The notes: generated from the letters alone by a model not told the origin. A stretch of 64,000 nucleotides of DNA from Megalonaias nervosa (GCA_016617855.1 JAECUM010096232.1:124001-188000); one strand, 5' to 3'. Counted from the stretch's first letter, positions 46,860-59,672 are shown. A program made the numbers and translations.

Positions 46860-47755
46860 TCATAGTGAGTGTGTTCATGCAATAGTCAAGGTGTGTGTAT
46901 GTGTGTGTGTTCATGCAATAGCCATGGTGTGTTCACAAAATAATCAGTGTGTTCAAGCAACAGTCATGATGTGTGTGTTCATGCAATAGTCATGGTGTGT
47001 GTGTTCATGCAATAGTGTGTTCATGCAATAGTCATGGTGAGTGTGTTCATGCAATAGTCATGGCAAGTGTGTTCATGCAATAGTCATGGTGTATGTGTTC
47101 ATGCAATAGTCATGGGGTGTGTGTATTCATGCAATAGTCATGGGGGGAGTGTGTTCATGCAATAGTCATGGTGTGTGTGTGCATGTGTGTAATTTAGATT
47201 TTTAAAGTAGCTTTAACAATTTTTCAGTCATACTGCAACAGTGTCTTCAGTGTGACAGTTAATAGTGACGTCTAGCACTGGGGCATCATGCTACAGACAT
47301 GAGGCATGATGTCCCACCCAGTCACATTATCCTGACACCAGGCTGACCAGTCCTAACACTAACCTCTTAATGCTGAGCATCAAGCGAGGCAGCTGTTTAC
47401 CATTTTTTAAAGTCTTTGGTAAGTCATGGTGTGTGTGTGTGTGTTCATGCAATAGTCATGGTGCATGTGTTCATGCAATAGTCATGTTGTGTTCATGCAA
47501 TAGTCATTGTTTGTGTGTTCATGCAATAATCACGTGTTCATGCAACAGCAATAGTGTGTATGTTCATGCAAAAGTCATGTGTTCATGCAACAGTCATAGT
47601 GAGTGTTCATGCAATAGTCATCTGTGCTGTTTGTACAATAGTCATGGTGTGGGTGTGTTCATGCAATAGTCATGACGAGTGTGTTCATGCAATAGTCATG
47701 CTAAATGTGTTCATGCAATAGTTGTCTGTGTTCATGCAATAGTCATGCAATTTTG
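46860..47755. repeat. GTGTGTTCATGCAATAGTCATG minisatellite, split by a SINE
   Basis: Units of about 20-28 bp built on GTTCATGCAATAGTCATGGT occur at 46.86-47.17 kb and again at 47.42-47.75 kb. Between them lies a minus-strand S1 SINE. Both sides share the same unit, so the SINE interrupted one array. Confidence 0.92.
47170..47421 (-). mobile_element. SINE family S1, 5'-truncated minus copy
   Basis: Reading in reverse, the S1 body is present from CCAAAGACTTTAAAAAATGG through TTAAGAGGTTAGTGTTAGG and CAGGATAATGTGAC to TTAAAGC and a CA tail. The tRNA head is missing. Confidence 0.88.
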
Positions 47756-47850
47756 GGCTGCATAACTCTGTTATTAACATACTCATTAACACACTTTCCA
47801 TAACTGTCTTGAACACTCCATTTTAACACAGACTGCTATGAGCATGAGGT

Positions 47851-48074
47851 ATCATACGTACTCAAGTAAAATGGCAAACGACAATCTGATCTGCTGTGGC
47901 ACAATGTGTCTATAGTGTCTATATATAATCATTATGATTGGTGTCCATAGTGTTTGTTCTACTGATTACTCCTAACAAACTGGATAGACCCAGATCTGCC
48001 AGCACACAATGTGCTGGCAGATCAGGGTCTGTGCAGTTTGCAGTTGGAGTTGGCTTATAAGCGAGAATATACGA
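47851..48074. mobile_element. MITE family M1 copy
   Basis: The second hairpin GACCCAGATCTGCCAGCACA...GTGCTGGCAGATCAGGGTC is nearly perfect over about 20 bp per arm. The right end GCTTATAAGCGAGAATATACG is clear; the left end is eroded. Confidence 0.85.
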
Positions 48075-48748
48075 TAAGCAACAATGCTGAGTTTGAGGAA
48101 AAAGCGCAAAGACCTATAAGTAACTTCAATTTTTAAAATTTGTAATTATATATGATTGTATTCAAATACTTTTTTTGGTACAGGTATACAGTGAAACGAG
48201 GACAATGAAATGCTTAGCAGAATATTGGAATCAATGTATGACCTTTATCATGCGTTCCCTGTGTTACTGAATTGCCTAAGTGCAAAATGAACTTAACTCT
48301 TGCACCTTTCTTTAATACAAAGAATCCCATAATAAAGCACTTAGAAAACAAGGCTTCTTGTCCAAATCAGGATCAAACAAATGCTTCATTTACCTAACGA
48401 TTTCAATGTATTTTTACTACTGTCATATAAAATAATTACATGTCTTTTGAAAAAAATCATTAAATACTGCAACAGAAAACTTGAATGTGGACATCATGGC
48501 GGTGTCCTTGAAAAAAAGTGCTTAGCTCTCATTTCCTTAAAAAGATGACGCACATTACAATCATAGTGTGCTCAACAGTTCCCACACATCCCTAAAGGAA
48601 GATTAATGCTTTCCACTCAGATGCCCACTCAATTCCTGCCCACCCATCAACCCATCTGTCCACTAAACCCTTTGACAGGAAAGATAGTGTCCTTCCTGAA
48701 TGGACATGCTTACCTGGATGCCACCCACCCATACACCCAGTGTCCTTC

Positions 48749-48988
48749 AAGGACAGGAAGCCATTACGGATCATTGCCATCTCACCTGTCTGCATGGGTT
48801 TGAGTCTCAGGTTCGGCCAATGTGGGTATGTGAGAAAGCTTGCCAGTAGCTTCTCGTGGGTCGGTGGTCCTTTCTGGGGTTTTCCCGGGTTCTCCCTCCA
48901 CCATTAATACTAGCCGCCATGTATGGCCTATCTTGTGCTGAAAAATGGCATTAAACCCTACAACAACAACAACAACAAGGACAGGAAG
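48749..48988 (+). mobile_element. SINE family S2, 5'-truncated, with target-site duplication
   Basis: AAGGACAGGAAG flanks both sides (48749-48760 and 48977-48988). The body starts at CCATTACGGATCATTGCC, without the tRNA head, and ends in a CAA tail. Confidence 0.92.
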
Positions 48989-49661
48989 TATCCTTAAAGG
49001 GAATGAGTGGATAAAAGAGGTGACCCCTGTATATACACAGATATAGGCTTGTTGAAGGGCTCGAACAGAGTGAATATTAATGCTAATCCTGTACTAATCC
49101 ATGACAAGTAAAACTGCTGGCAGATCAGTGAAGCCCCAAACCACACAAATATGTTGGAGCATTAAAAATTTCCGCAAATCAATTTCATATATTAATAAAA
49201 TTGTCTTGTGTCAGATGTAACTACAAAAATATGAGCTGGCATTCTCTTTTGTGGTTAATTGATCTTTTTATTGAACTGAGTACCAAGACCCTGCATCTGA
49301 CAAGGTATAATGACCACTTAAGACAGGAAATGGTCATGTGTTCTTCCACACATTAAGTTAAGGAGGATGCATATTGTCAAAACTGTCAGCGTGCACACCA
49401 AACAAGACGGGCACTCTGACCCAATATACTAGATTCAATCTGAATGCAAAAAAGATGATTTAAGGACTGTACCAGTCTGGTGCAAAAACTTGGCCAATCA
49501 TAAAAAGGTCATGTTGGCCATCTCAAGAAAAAAATCCTGATTTATAATGCGATATTTTGAATGAAATCTTTGACTGATGATATGCATTGCAAAAGGAATA
49601 TGGAACAATGATACTTTTTCTTTAAAAATCTGAACATGATCTTTATAAACTTCAGTCTTTG

Positions 49662-50220
49662 CCTAGTTTATTTGTGTGTGTGTGTGTGTGATTTAGATTT
49701 TTAACATAGCTTTAAAAATTTTTCAGCTCACCTCTGTCTGCGTGGGTTCGAGTCTAGGATTCGGCGAATGCGGATATGTGAGAAAGCTTGCCAGTAGCTT
49801 CTCGTGGGTCAGTGGTTCTTTCCGGGGATTTCCCGGTTTCTTCCTCCACCATTAATACTGGCCGCCATGTATAGCCTATCGTGTGCTGAAAAATGGCATT
49901 AAGCCCCACAACAACAACAACAACAATTTTTCAGTCATATCGCTACAATGTCTGCAGTGTGGCAGTTTATAGTGGTGTCTAGCACTGGGGCATCATGCTG
50001 CAGACATGCAGCATGATGTCCCACCCAGTCACATTATCCTGACAACAGGTCGACCAGTCCTAACACTAACCTCTTAATGCTGAGCACCAAGCGAGGCATC
50101 TGTTAGTACCATTTTTGTAAGTCTTTGGTATGACTCAGCCAGGGATCGAACCCACGACCTCCTGCATTCATGGCAGATGCTCTTACCACTAGGCCACCTG
50201 AGCGGTCCCTAGTTTATTTA
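49662..50220 (-). mobile_element. SINE family S1, full minus copy, carrying a nested SINE
   Basis: CCTAGTTTATTT occurs at 49662-49673 and 50209-50220 as a target-site duplication. In reverse the element starts with GGGACCGCTCAGGTGGCC and box B-like GGGTTCGATCCC, and ends in a CA tail. An S2 copy is inserted at 49727-49924. Confidence 0.92.
49717..49934 (+). mobile_element. SINE family S2 inserted inside the S1 copy
   Basis: AATTTTTCAG at 49717-49726 and 49925-49934 flanks a 198-bp 5'-truncated S2 that starts CTCACCTCTGTCTGCG and ends in CAACAACAACAACAAC. The duplicated target is S1 sequence, so S2 arrived after S1. Confidence 0.95.
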
Positions 50221-50289
50221 ATGACTAATCTTATATCCTTTACATAACTAGATTTGTGTTTGTAAAACAAGTGTACCCCAACCAATATG

Positions 50290-50815
50290 GTGCAGTTTAA
50301 GGACAAACGTCTGTGTTAAACGATAATGACATTTCACTTGAATGGAAAGAACATACTAAGAAAGAAGAGTTCCTTGAAGGGACTGATGCACTACGGGGCA
50401 AAAAGAATTTCCAGAAATTCCAGGCAGTACCATTTCTTCCATTTAAATGCTGAATGTTGAAACCATCTCCTATATTCTTTTGAAACAGCAAGATTTTCAA
50501 ATTAGCTGCTGTAGTGGACATGTCAGATCTCACATTGGCATCATTTTCATTTAGGACTCCAAAAGACATGTTAAAATGTCTTTTAGTGAAAACCACATGT
50601 TGATTCTAGAAGAGATATTGGACGTCTGACTGGCACCATTTTCATTTAGAACCAAGCAGGCCATAGGATGAAGGTGTGAATAAAGTTTCATGGCAACACT
50701 CCATTAAGTTTATGAGGAAGTAGCAATAACAAATTTGTGCTAACAGATGGACAGAAGACAGATGAAAAATCATCCCACAAGCTCTTTTGGTCTATGACTA
50801 GTAGAGCTAAAAAAA
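50290..50815 (-). repeat. Interspersed repeat R1, minus copy
   Basis: In reverse it opens TTTTTTTAGCTCTACTAGTC, ATAGACCAAAAGAGCTTGTG and later has GTCCTAAATGAAAATGATGC and CAGCAGCTAATTTGAAAATC, as in the copy at 3006. Confidence 0.6.
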
Positions 50816-51169
50816 TGACCATTTGATTGGAAGAAGCAAACAATACTATTTGTCTGAATCTTGTTTTAAATCAGTATATTTTTTTGAATATTGCACATAC
50901 ATTTAATAGGGATTACAGCTGACATCTTAGTACCAATGCTGATCCATCACAGCCATGAGTGGTTTACACCATCTGCCACCAAACTGTGCAGCCAAGCACA
51001 GATCATAGCAGCCTACTAGTTGCATTGACTCTGGCCCCAACCATACTTGGACATTGCTTGGATGTGCGTGATTTGCTTTATTGCATGGACATAGATGGAT
51101 GCATGAATCCTATCCACACATGGTTCACACCCACAATACATGCATGCAAAATGCTTAACATGTTCATGA

Positions 51170-52215
51170 CTGTATTGTAGCCAGTAATGCTGATTACTGT
51201 ACTGCAGCCAGTAACGCTAAGGACTACTGTAGCCACTAATATTGATGACTGTACTGTAGCCAGCAATGTTGATGACTGTACTGTGGCCAGCAATACTGAT
51301 GACTACTGCAGCCAGTAACACAAATGACTTAACTGCTGCCAGTAATTCTGATTGACTGTACTGCAGCCAGCAATGCTGATGACTGTATTGCAGCCAGTAA
51401 TTGTGATGACTGCACTGTAGCCAGAAATGCCAATGACTACTGCAGCCTGTAATGCTGACGACTGTACTGCAGACAGTAATGCTAATGATTGTACTGTAGC
51501 CAGCAATGCCGATGACTGTACTGCAGCCAGTAATGTTGATGACTGTCCTGTAGCCAGCAATGCTGATGACTGTACTGCGGCCAGTAATGCTGATGACTAC
51601 TGAAGCCAGTAATGTAGTAATGTTAATGACTGTACTGTAGCCAGCAATGCTGATGACTATACTGTAGCCAGCAATGCTGATGACTACTGCAGCCAGTAAT
51701 GCAAATGACTGTACTGCAGCCAGTAATTCTGATGACTGTACTGCAGCCAGTAATACTGATGACTGTACTGCAGCTGGTAATGCCAATCACTGTACTGCAG
51801 CCAGTAATGCCAACCACTGTACTGCAGCCAGTAATGCTGATGACTGTAATGCAGATAGTAATGCTGATGGTTGTACTGCAGCCAGTAATGCTGATGACTG
51901 AACTGCAGCCAGTAATGCCAATCACTGTACTGCAGCCAGTAATGCCAATCACTGTAATGCAGATAGTAATGCTGATTACTGTACTGCAGATAGCAATGCT
52001 GATGACTGTACTGCAGCCAGTAATGCTGATGACTGTACTGCAGATAGCAATGCTGATGGCTGTACTGCAGCCAGTAATGCCAATCACTGTAATGCAGATA
52101 GTAATGCTGATTACTGTACTGCAGATAGCAATGCTGATGACTGTACTGCAGCCAGTAATGCTGATGACTGTACTGCAGATAGCAATGCTGATGACTGTAC
52201 TGCAGCCAGTAATGT
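51170..52215. repeat. Minisatellite, 27-bp period, about 38 units, with 135-bp higher-order repeat
   Basis: The unit is CCAGTAATGCTGATGACTGT followed by ACTGCAG, with AGATAGCAATG as a second unit type. A five-unit block beginning GCCAATCACTGTAATGCAG occurs at 51944 and again at 52079, exactly 135 bp later. The period is a multiple of three, so long open frames appear on both strands; they are not genes. Confidence 0.95.
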
Positions 52216-52502
52216 GTTGAAAGTGCCTTTAACACCAACCAACCAATATCAAATACAATGACAACTGTTAGTCATGAACCTCAATGAATCAATAAATAGT
52301 TCTTGTTATAAAAAAGAAAACAAATTCACAATAAAATGAATGATAATAACAGTAAAACAAAATTATCTGATACAAGTCAGACTTCAATCACTCATTTTTT
52401 TATAACCTAAATTTTGCTTCATTAGTTTGCATAAAGAAAGTTCAAGCATAGCATCATCTTGGAACATAACCAGAAGGTGATAATGTATCCACGGATACAT
52501 AC

Positions 52503-52748
52503 CTATCGTGCTTCCCCAGTCTTTTTTTTCCAACTGAGTGCTGATAAACACTTCAAACATCTGAGTTTCTGTAAACCATTCTAAAAGCTGTTTGAGGGCT
52601 GGGGAGGGAGCATTTGATATGAACTCCTCCTTGCTGAATTTGGGCTGTCCACCTTGTAGAGTGATATAATCCCCATAGTGTCCTACTGCTTCCAGGAAGA
52701 AACGGATAAATGCCTCTGTGATCATCAGACTTTGACAGCTTTTGGCAT
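52503..52748 (-). CDS. DENND2: DENND2-type gene, dDENN exon
   Basis: The minus-strand acceptor is GAAACTCACAG and the donor is ACGATAG|GTATGT. It takes the G left by the upstream exon to make Asp, then reads 81 codons and leaves one base. Key blocks are MITEAFIRFFLEAVGHYGDY, FSKEEFISNAPSPALKQLL and EWFTETQMFEVFISTQL. In DENND2 proteins the matching dDENN blocks are EAFIRFFxExVGHY, FxxExFRKS...RxFLExFMETQMFxxFI. dDENN helices pack on the central module and support Rab exchange. This is the strongest single exon for the family call. Confidence 0.9.
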
Positions 52749-52992
52749 CTGTGAGTTTCCAAATGAAACAATCTCATTAAGGTATATTCAAACATGAAGA
52801 AAACTAACTCTTAATTACTGAAACCTTAAAACTGAGAACATTCGCACCTGCAATACTACTAACAATAAAAATGACCAATCTACGGACTATTATTGGTAGG
52901 CAGAGTATCTACAGATGATAATTAGTTGCCAAGATAAAAAACTGAGTAGCAAAAGTCATTAGAACTGAAGAAGTTTTGGTACATGATTTAAT

Positions 52993-53211
52993 TACCATAT
53001 ATACTTGCTTACAAGTTGAGTCAAACTGCAAACAACAAAAGATCATTATATGCCACAGCATAATGCACATGCAAAATCAGGGTCTATGTTGTTTGTTCAA
53101 CTGATTACTCCTAACTGCACAGACCCAGACCTGCTGGTGCATTATGCAATGGCAAACTTGGGTCTGTGCAGTTTGCAGTTGGACTCAACTTGTAAGCGAG
53201 TAAATACAGTA
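52993..53211. mobile_element. MITE family M1 copy
   Basis: ACCATATATACTTGCTTACAA at the left and CTTGTAAGCGAGTAAATACAG at the right, with both inner hairpins degraded but recognisable. Confidence 0.85.
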
Positions 53212-53306
53212 AGGTAAAACTGAATAGGGAACATGATTTAATTAAGGTAAAACTGAATAGGGAACACGATTTAATTAAGGTAAAATTAATAGGGAACATG
53301 ATTTAA
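53211..53306. repeat. Three tandem units of about 37 bp
   Basis: AAGGTAAAACTGAATAGGGA plus ACATGATTTAATT recurs three times immediately after the M1 copy. Confidence 0.9.
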
Positions 53307-53469
53307 TATGCCATTTCAACCTGTTTTAGAACTGTACAAATGCAATTTCAACTGCTTTAGAATGTACAAATGCCATTTCAACTGCCATGATGCTAAGAAT
53401 TATGATATTGTGTATCACCATGTGATATGAAGAATGACCATGAGACATTTAGAAATATCACAAATCACA

Positions 53470-54165
<696 letters not shown>

Positions 54166-54289
54166 CTTTCAAACAGATTTAGCAGTCTATAATATTATAT
54201 AAAGCATGCACAGCGGCAAATATTCAATTATAACAGGACAAAAATATGATGGTTTCATGGAATGCTATGTTACCTTTATTAAAGTTGTG

Positions 54290-54465
54290 GGCTTGCATAA
54301 AAACTTTAAAACTGGCTGCACAAAAACTTTAACATTTGCTTACAAAAAAATGTAAAATTGGCTTTGCACAAAAACTTCAAAACTTTAAAACTGGCTTGTA
54401 CAAAATCTTTAAAATTGTCTTGCACAAAAACTTTAACAATGTCTTACACAAATACATGTTGCCAA
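54290..54465. repeat. GCACAAAAACTTTAAAACTGGCTT short repeats
   Basis: About six units of 26-30 bp with ACTTTAAAA and GGCTTGCAC motifs. Confidence 0.85.
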
Positions 54466-54569
54466 TACTGGCTTCACTAAGTCTTGCATTTTTCTCAAAA
54501 AAAAGGGCAAGACAATAAATGGCTACACTAATCTATAAATAATGTGCAGAACAATCATCAGAGAAACTG

Positions 54570-55390
54570 CAAAATTATAAACAGAATAGCAAGATAACCA
54601 AAACATTATGAACAGAATAGTAAGATAACCAAAACTTATTAATGGAATTATAAGATAACCAAACATTAAGAACAAAATAGTAAGATAACCAAACATTATG
54701 AATGGAATAGTAAGATAACCAAACATTAGGAACAGAATAGTAAGATAACCAAACATTATGAACAGAATAGTAAGATAACCAAACATTATGAATGGAATAG
54801 TCAGATAACCAAACATTATTAACAGAATAGTAAGATAACCAAACATTATGAACAGAATAGTAAGATAACCAAACATTATGAACAGAATAGTAAGATAACC
54901 AAAACATTATGAACAGAATAGTAGGATAACCAAAACTTATTAATGGAATTATAAGATAACCAAACATTAAGAACAAAATAGTAAGATAACCAAACATTAT
55001 GAATGGAATAGTAAGATAACCAAACATTAGGAACAGAATAGTAAGATAACCAAGCATTATGAACAGAATAGTGAGATAACCAAAACATTATGAACAGAAT
55101 AGTAAGATAACCAAAACTTATTAATGGAATTATAAGATAACCAAACATTAAGAACAGAATAGTAAGATAACCAAACATTATGAATGGAATAGTAAGATAA
55201 CCAAACATTATGAACAGAATAGTAACATAACCAAACATTATGAATGGAATAGTCAGATAACCAAACATTATGAACAGAATAGTAAGATAACCAAACATTA
55301 TGAACAGAATAATAACAGAAACAAAAATTATGAACAGAATAGTAACATAACCATAAATTATGAACAGAACAACCATTAAAAACTACAAAT
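54570..55390. repeat. Minisatellite, 30-bp period, with higher-order structure
   Basis: The unit is AACATTATGAACAGAATAGT plus AAGATAACCA. A marker unit AAAACTTATTAATGGAATTA occurs at about 54.63, 54.93 and 55.11 kb, spaced about 10 and 6 units. The same order of variant units follows each marker, so blocks were copied as a whole. Confidence 0.95.
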
Positions 55391-55845
55391 TAATGAACAG
55401 AACAATCATTCAAGAAACACATTTTATGTCTCAGACTTTCTTTTATCAACATAATTGTGCATATTTGTTTCAATTAAAATACCAGAAGCACCATGCTATT
55501 TTTTTGTCTTATCTGCCATTTTGATGTATGCAACTGCTATCACAATTTTAGGGGCCATGAAACAAATTTTCATCTCACAAACTGTGAGAAATCCTTCCTT
55601 CACTTGATTCATGGTACAAAATGATTCAATCTTACTTTTTCTATAATAACAGACATTTCAAATTCATCATTAACTGAATATTTAAGCCACAGTCCCTTTA
55701 CATGTGCCATAAATATTAAGATACATTCCCCCAATAATGTCATTTCTGTTCCAATTTCATTGACAAGAGTCATCTGGAGATGACATATCCCTCAATAACC
55801 CACTTACATTAAGTCTCTAACTGAAAGTACAATGTGCTCGGTACT
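55391..55845 (-). other. Intron sequence between arrays
   Basis: Unique-looking AT-rich sequence; no exon or repeat was recognised. Confidence 0.5.
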
Positions 55846-57170
55846 CTCAAGTTTCATACTATTGTATTAGTACCCAATGGTGGAGCAGTACTCACAATAT
55901 TTATACTATTATGCTAGTACCCTATGGTCCAGCAGTACTCAATTTTCATGGGATTAGGCTAGTACCTTATGGTCCAGCAGTACTCATTTTCACAGTATTA
56001 TGCTAGTACCCTATGGTCCAGTAGTACCCTCAATTTTCATAGTATTATGCTATCACCCTATGGTCCAGTAGTACCCTCAATTTTCATAGTATTATGCTAG
56101 CACCCTATGGTCTAGCAGTACCTACAATTTTCATGGGATTATGCTAGAACTATATGGTCCAGCAGTACACTCAATTTTCATAGTATTATGCTGGTATCCT
56201 ATGGTCCAGCAGTACCCTCAATTTTCATGGGATTATGCTAGTACCCTATGGTCCAGCAGTACTAAATTTTCATTGTATTCTGCTAGTACCCTATGGTCCA
56301 GTAATACTCTCAATTTTCATACTATATTGCTAGTACCCAATGGTTCAGCAAAACTCATTTTTTTAACTATTATGCAAAAACCTTAAGGTGAAGCAGTACT
56401 CTCATTTTTCATGGGATGATACTAGTACCCTATGGTCCAGCAGTACTCAGTTTTCAAAGTATTATGCAATTACCATATGGTCCAGTAATACTCAATTTTC
56501 ATAGTATTATGCTAGTACCATATGGTCCAGCATTACACAATTATCATAGTATTATGCAATTACCCTATGGTGTAACATGCAATTACCCTATGGTCTAACA
56601 GTACACCCAATTCTCACAGTATTATGCTAGCACCCTATGGTCAAGTGTACCCTCAATCTTCTTTGTATTATGCTAGCACCCTATGATCCATCAGCACACT
56701 CAATTTTCTCTGTATTATGCTAGTACCCTATGGTCCATCAGCACACTCAATTTTCTTTGTATTATGTTAGTACCCTATGGTCCAGCAGTACACTCAATTC
56801 TAATAATATTATGCAATTACCCTATGGTCCAGCAGTACACTCAATTTTCTTTGTATTATGCTAGTACCCTATGGTCCAGCAGTACACTCAATTCTGATAA
56901 TATTATGCAATTACCCTATGGTCCAGCAGTACACTCAATTTTCTTTGTATTATGCTAGTACCCTATGGTCCAGCAGTACACTCAATTCTGATAATATTAT
57001 GCTAGTACTCTATGGTCCAGCAATACTCAATTTTCACAGTATTATGCAAATTACCCTATGGTCCAGCAATACACTCAGTTTTCATAGTATTATTCAATTA
57101 CGTTGTGGTCCAGCATTACCCTCAATTTTCAGGGGATTTTGCAAGTACCCTATTGCACAGTACTCTCAAT
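55846..57170. repeat. Minisatellite, about 46-bp period, about 28 units
   Basis: The unit is ATTATGCTAGTACCCTATGG, TCCAGCAGTACACTCAATTT plus TCATAGT. A subtype with ATTCTGATAATATTATGCAA alternates with the main type at 56.78-57.00 kb, giving a two-unit higher-order repeat of about 92 bp. Confidence 0.95.
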
Positions 57171-57498
57171 TTGTATATTAATTATACTACACTTTCTTAT
57201 AACAGAACAAAGAATATGCAGAAAATTCTAAGTACATTCTTATGCTCATTAAGCAAAAATATTTATGGGCAGATAGACTTGGTGATAGCTATATCCCACC
57301 ATGTTAAAAAGCCTCAAAAGAATGACAAATATCTAAAGTATTCAGCTTCATGGAGTACATGCATACGGTTTTAAGATCCATGACCAGAACTGGTTGAACT
57401 GGTTGAATGCCAGGAATGAATATGGTTCAAAGAAGTCACTGTATTTTCTGACAGTGGTGGTTTAGCAATTGGAAATAAGTGCAAGGAATGCTAGTTAC

Positions 57499-57622
57499 CT
57501 GCATCTATTTTATACATATTTAATACACTTTTTAAGGCTTTCTGCATCTTCTTTGGTATAATTGTGCCTTCATCGCCAAGGGTCCTCAGAAACGTCTTCT
57601 TGTCTAAATCCACAACTAACAA
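57499..57622 (-). CDS. DENND2: DENND2-type gene, cDENN/linker exon
   Basis: On the minus strand the acceptor is ATTATTACAG and the donor is GATGCAG|GTAACT. It has 41 codons plus one base: LLVVDLDKKTFLRTLGDEGT, then IIPKKMQKALKSVLNMYKID and A. This matches the DENND2 order in which the strand LVVDLD and a D-E-x-x-x-P-x-K loop close the central DENN module before the linker. It joins GAG of the upstream exon in phase 0. Confidence 0.88.
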
Positions 57623-57784
57623 CTGTAATAATAAAGGAAATCAAGTAGACAAATATCAACTATTCTAACTTGAAAACAATTTTCTGAATCACGATGTATA
57701 TTGCTACAAAGGTCCCCTTCTTGAATGGCCCACCTGACTAGTGACCACCCACTTTATTGCTACTCCTCCAAAACTACAAAAAGG

Positions 57785-57960
57785 ATTGAAATTAAACTTT
57801 AAACACACACTTTCATCCCATGGTTTGGTTGGTCCTGAATGAAAGTGGTGCTACTCAGACATCCAGTATGACTGCAACAGCGGTCATCTTATAAGGCCAC
57901 TTTCCTGTGCAGAAGGGGTGACCTTACAAGTTGGTGACCACTGTAATTAACTTCTCATTA
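57785..57960. repeat. Interspersed repeat R1 fragment
   Basis: TTGGTCCTGAATGAAAGTGG, ACATCCAGTATGACTGCAAC and GCGGTCATCTT match R1 at 3158 onwards. Confidence 0.55.
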
Positions 57961-58265
57961 TGATCTGTTGTTATGATAATTAATAATAAATTTTTGATGT
58001 TCTGAATTTCGATATTTAAATGTAATAATTCTACTCAGAGGTTAAAGCAAATTATGCATCGTGGATATAAAATACATCAATCTGGACTGAAAAAGATCCT
58101 ACTTTGTGAGTATATACTGTATACCATATAACATTTGTCTTATTTTTGATTGAGGGAACAGTCAAAAATAAAATTTATCAGCTTCAGAAATCCTCACTGA
58201 TATTGCTAGGTAATTCTTATTTTGACTAAATGTTACTTAAGTTTTTTTGTGTATGCATTCAACGA

Positions 58266-58320
58266 CATATCATATATACTCACTTATAAGACGAGTCCAA
58301 CTGGAACTCAGACCTGCCAA
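58266..58320. mobile_element. MITE family M1, end fragment
   Basis: ATCATATATACTCACTTATAA, GACGAGTCCAACTGGAAC and CAGACCTGCC correspond to one end of M1 only. Confidence 0.6.
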
Positions 58321-59047
58321 CCCTAACAAGACGTTCTCAGTAAGGCAGTAGATTTTTTTTCTCCATAAGTTGAACCAGTTTTCAGTAAGGTGTATGAAAA
58401 TATCACGTACTGCTACTGTCAAGCTGGAAAACATGCATTTAAAAGTCCACAAGTTTGACTGAAAACTGATTCAGCGATGGTAACATTAGTTCAACTCAAA
58501 AGTTTGTAAAGTTTATCTTGAACATTTATTACCTCCATCACAGTTTTACAAACTGCAATTCCAGACTCTACAAAGCTCAGTGGCTTCTTGGTAACTCTTA
58601 ACTTGACATAATTCTTTTTTAAAAAAAATCACGTTGGCAATGGCAATCATCTATCCTGCCATAAGACATACTCGAAACAACACATATGTCCACTAAAAGC
58701 AATTGTTGTCCTTCCTGACTTTTTTTCCAAGAATCTGAATATTCCCTTTTATTCTTCTGTACTATTAAAAAATTTTAAGAGGCATATTGTCCCTTTTGCC
58801 TGACAGGTCACTTTTTGGACACCATTTAAAAAAACAAAATAAGCAACAGCTTGATCATGCAGAAGTTTTCTACTATAAAATACACAGTTTAGAGAGTCTG
58901 AGGTACCATGGCAGAGTTAATTTGGTTCCCTGACCAATTACACTAAATCTAATATGAAACTCAGATCCAAATCAAACACACACAAGCCAGTATCTGGATT
59001 TTACTGCAAACAATCAAATTCCCATAATCTGATCTTTTATTCTGTAA

Positions 59048-59234
59048 ATCCAAACTGCATAGACCCAGATCTGACATTGCATAATGTGCTGGCAGATCTG
59101 GGTCTATGCAATCTCTTAGGAGTGATCAAGAAAAAAAACCATAGACCCTGATCTGCTGGTGCATTATGATGTGGCACATCATGACCTATGTTGTTTCCAG
59201 TTGGACTTGACTTGTAAGCAAGTATAGACGGTAT
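59048..59234. mobile_element. MITE family M1 copy lacking one end
   Basis: Hairpin AGACCCAGATCTGACATTGC...GGCAGATCTGGGTCT and the right end CTTGTAAGCAAGTATAGACGG are present. The left terminal repeat is missing or replaced. Confidence 0.8.
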
Positions 59235-59494
59235 GCACCACAAAGCTAGTATACCTCTGTCTGCTTAATTTTCAATATGCTGCAATTTGAAAATGAAAAA
59301 AGTCCATAATTTTAGACAGGAACTCAATGTATATCTTTTCCTATGCTTCTATGTTGGGTCAGGATGTAAGATTGTCTTTTTTTTTTTTTTTTTACATTTC
59401 ACTGCTGTAACCTGCTCATCCAGTCATATGTAGCCTTCTACTTTAAACTCTAAACATGTCACCCCTCCATAAATGCTAACACTGGTTACCATAC

Positions 59495-59672
59495 CTCCTC
59501 AATGGGCAGACTAAGAGCCTTCTGTAGCTGTGAGGATGTGATGCCAATTATGTACGGAACGGGGGAGCAGACCACATCTATCATCTGGGAGGGAAGCACT
59601 GGGATGAATGTGTGTTGCCACGAAAATGGGTACAGCAGCGAAGCCAAAGCATGGATTGTTGGTGAAAGCACT
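59495..59672 (-). CDS. DENND2: DENND2-type gene, cDENN exon
   Basis: The minus-strand acceptor is TTGTTATCATAG and the donor is ATTGAGGAG|GTATGG. One base completes Gly, then 59 codons end on a boundary. The core LLYPFSWQHTFIPVLPSQM is followed by IDVVCSPVPYIIGITSSQLQ and KALSLPIEE. This is the signature block of the central DENN domain (YPFxWQHxxIPVLPxxxxDxxCxPxPFxIG), which forms part of the Rab-binding face. The match is strong and leaves little doubt that this is a DENN protein. Confidence 0.93.

Noticed and set aside
46860..47755. CRISPR-like regularly spaced repeat
   Set aside because: Units are directly tandem without unique spacers, and the genome is eukaryotic.
51078..52238. Open frames of up to 189 codons on both strands
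   Set aside because: 27-bp minisatellite artefact; no splice context or unique sequence.
54523..55376. Hydrophobic repeat proteins (MFGYLTILFI type)
   Set aside because: 30-bp minisatellite artefact on the minus strand; it only looks like membrane protein because the unit is AT-rich.
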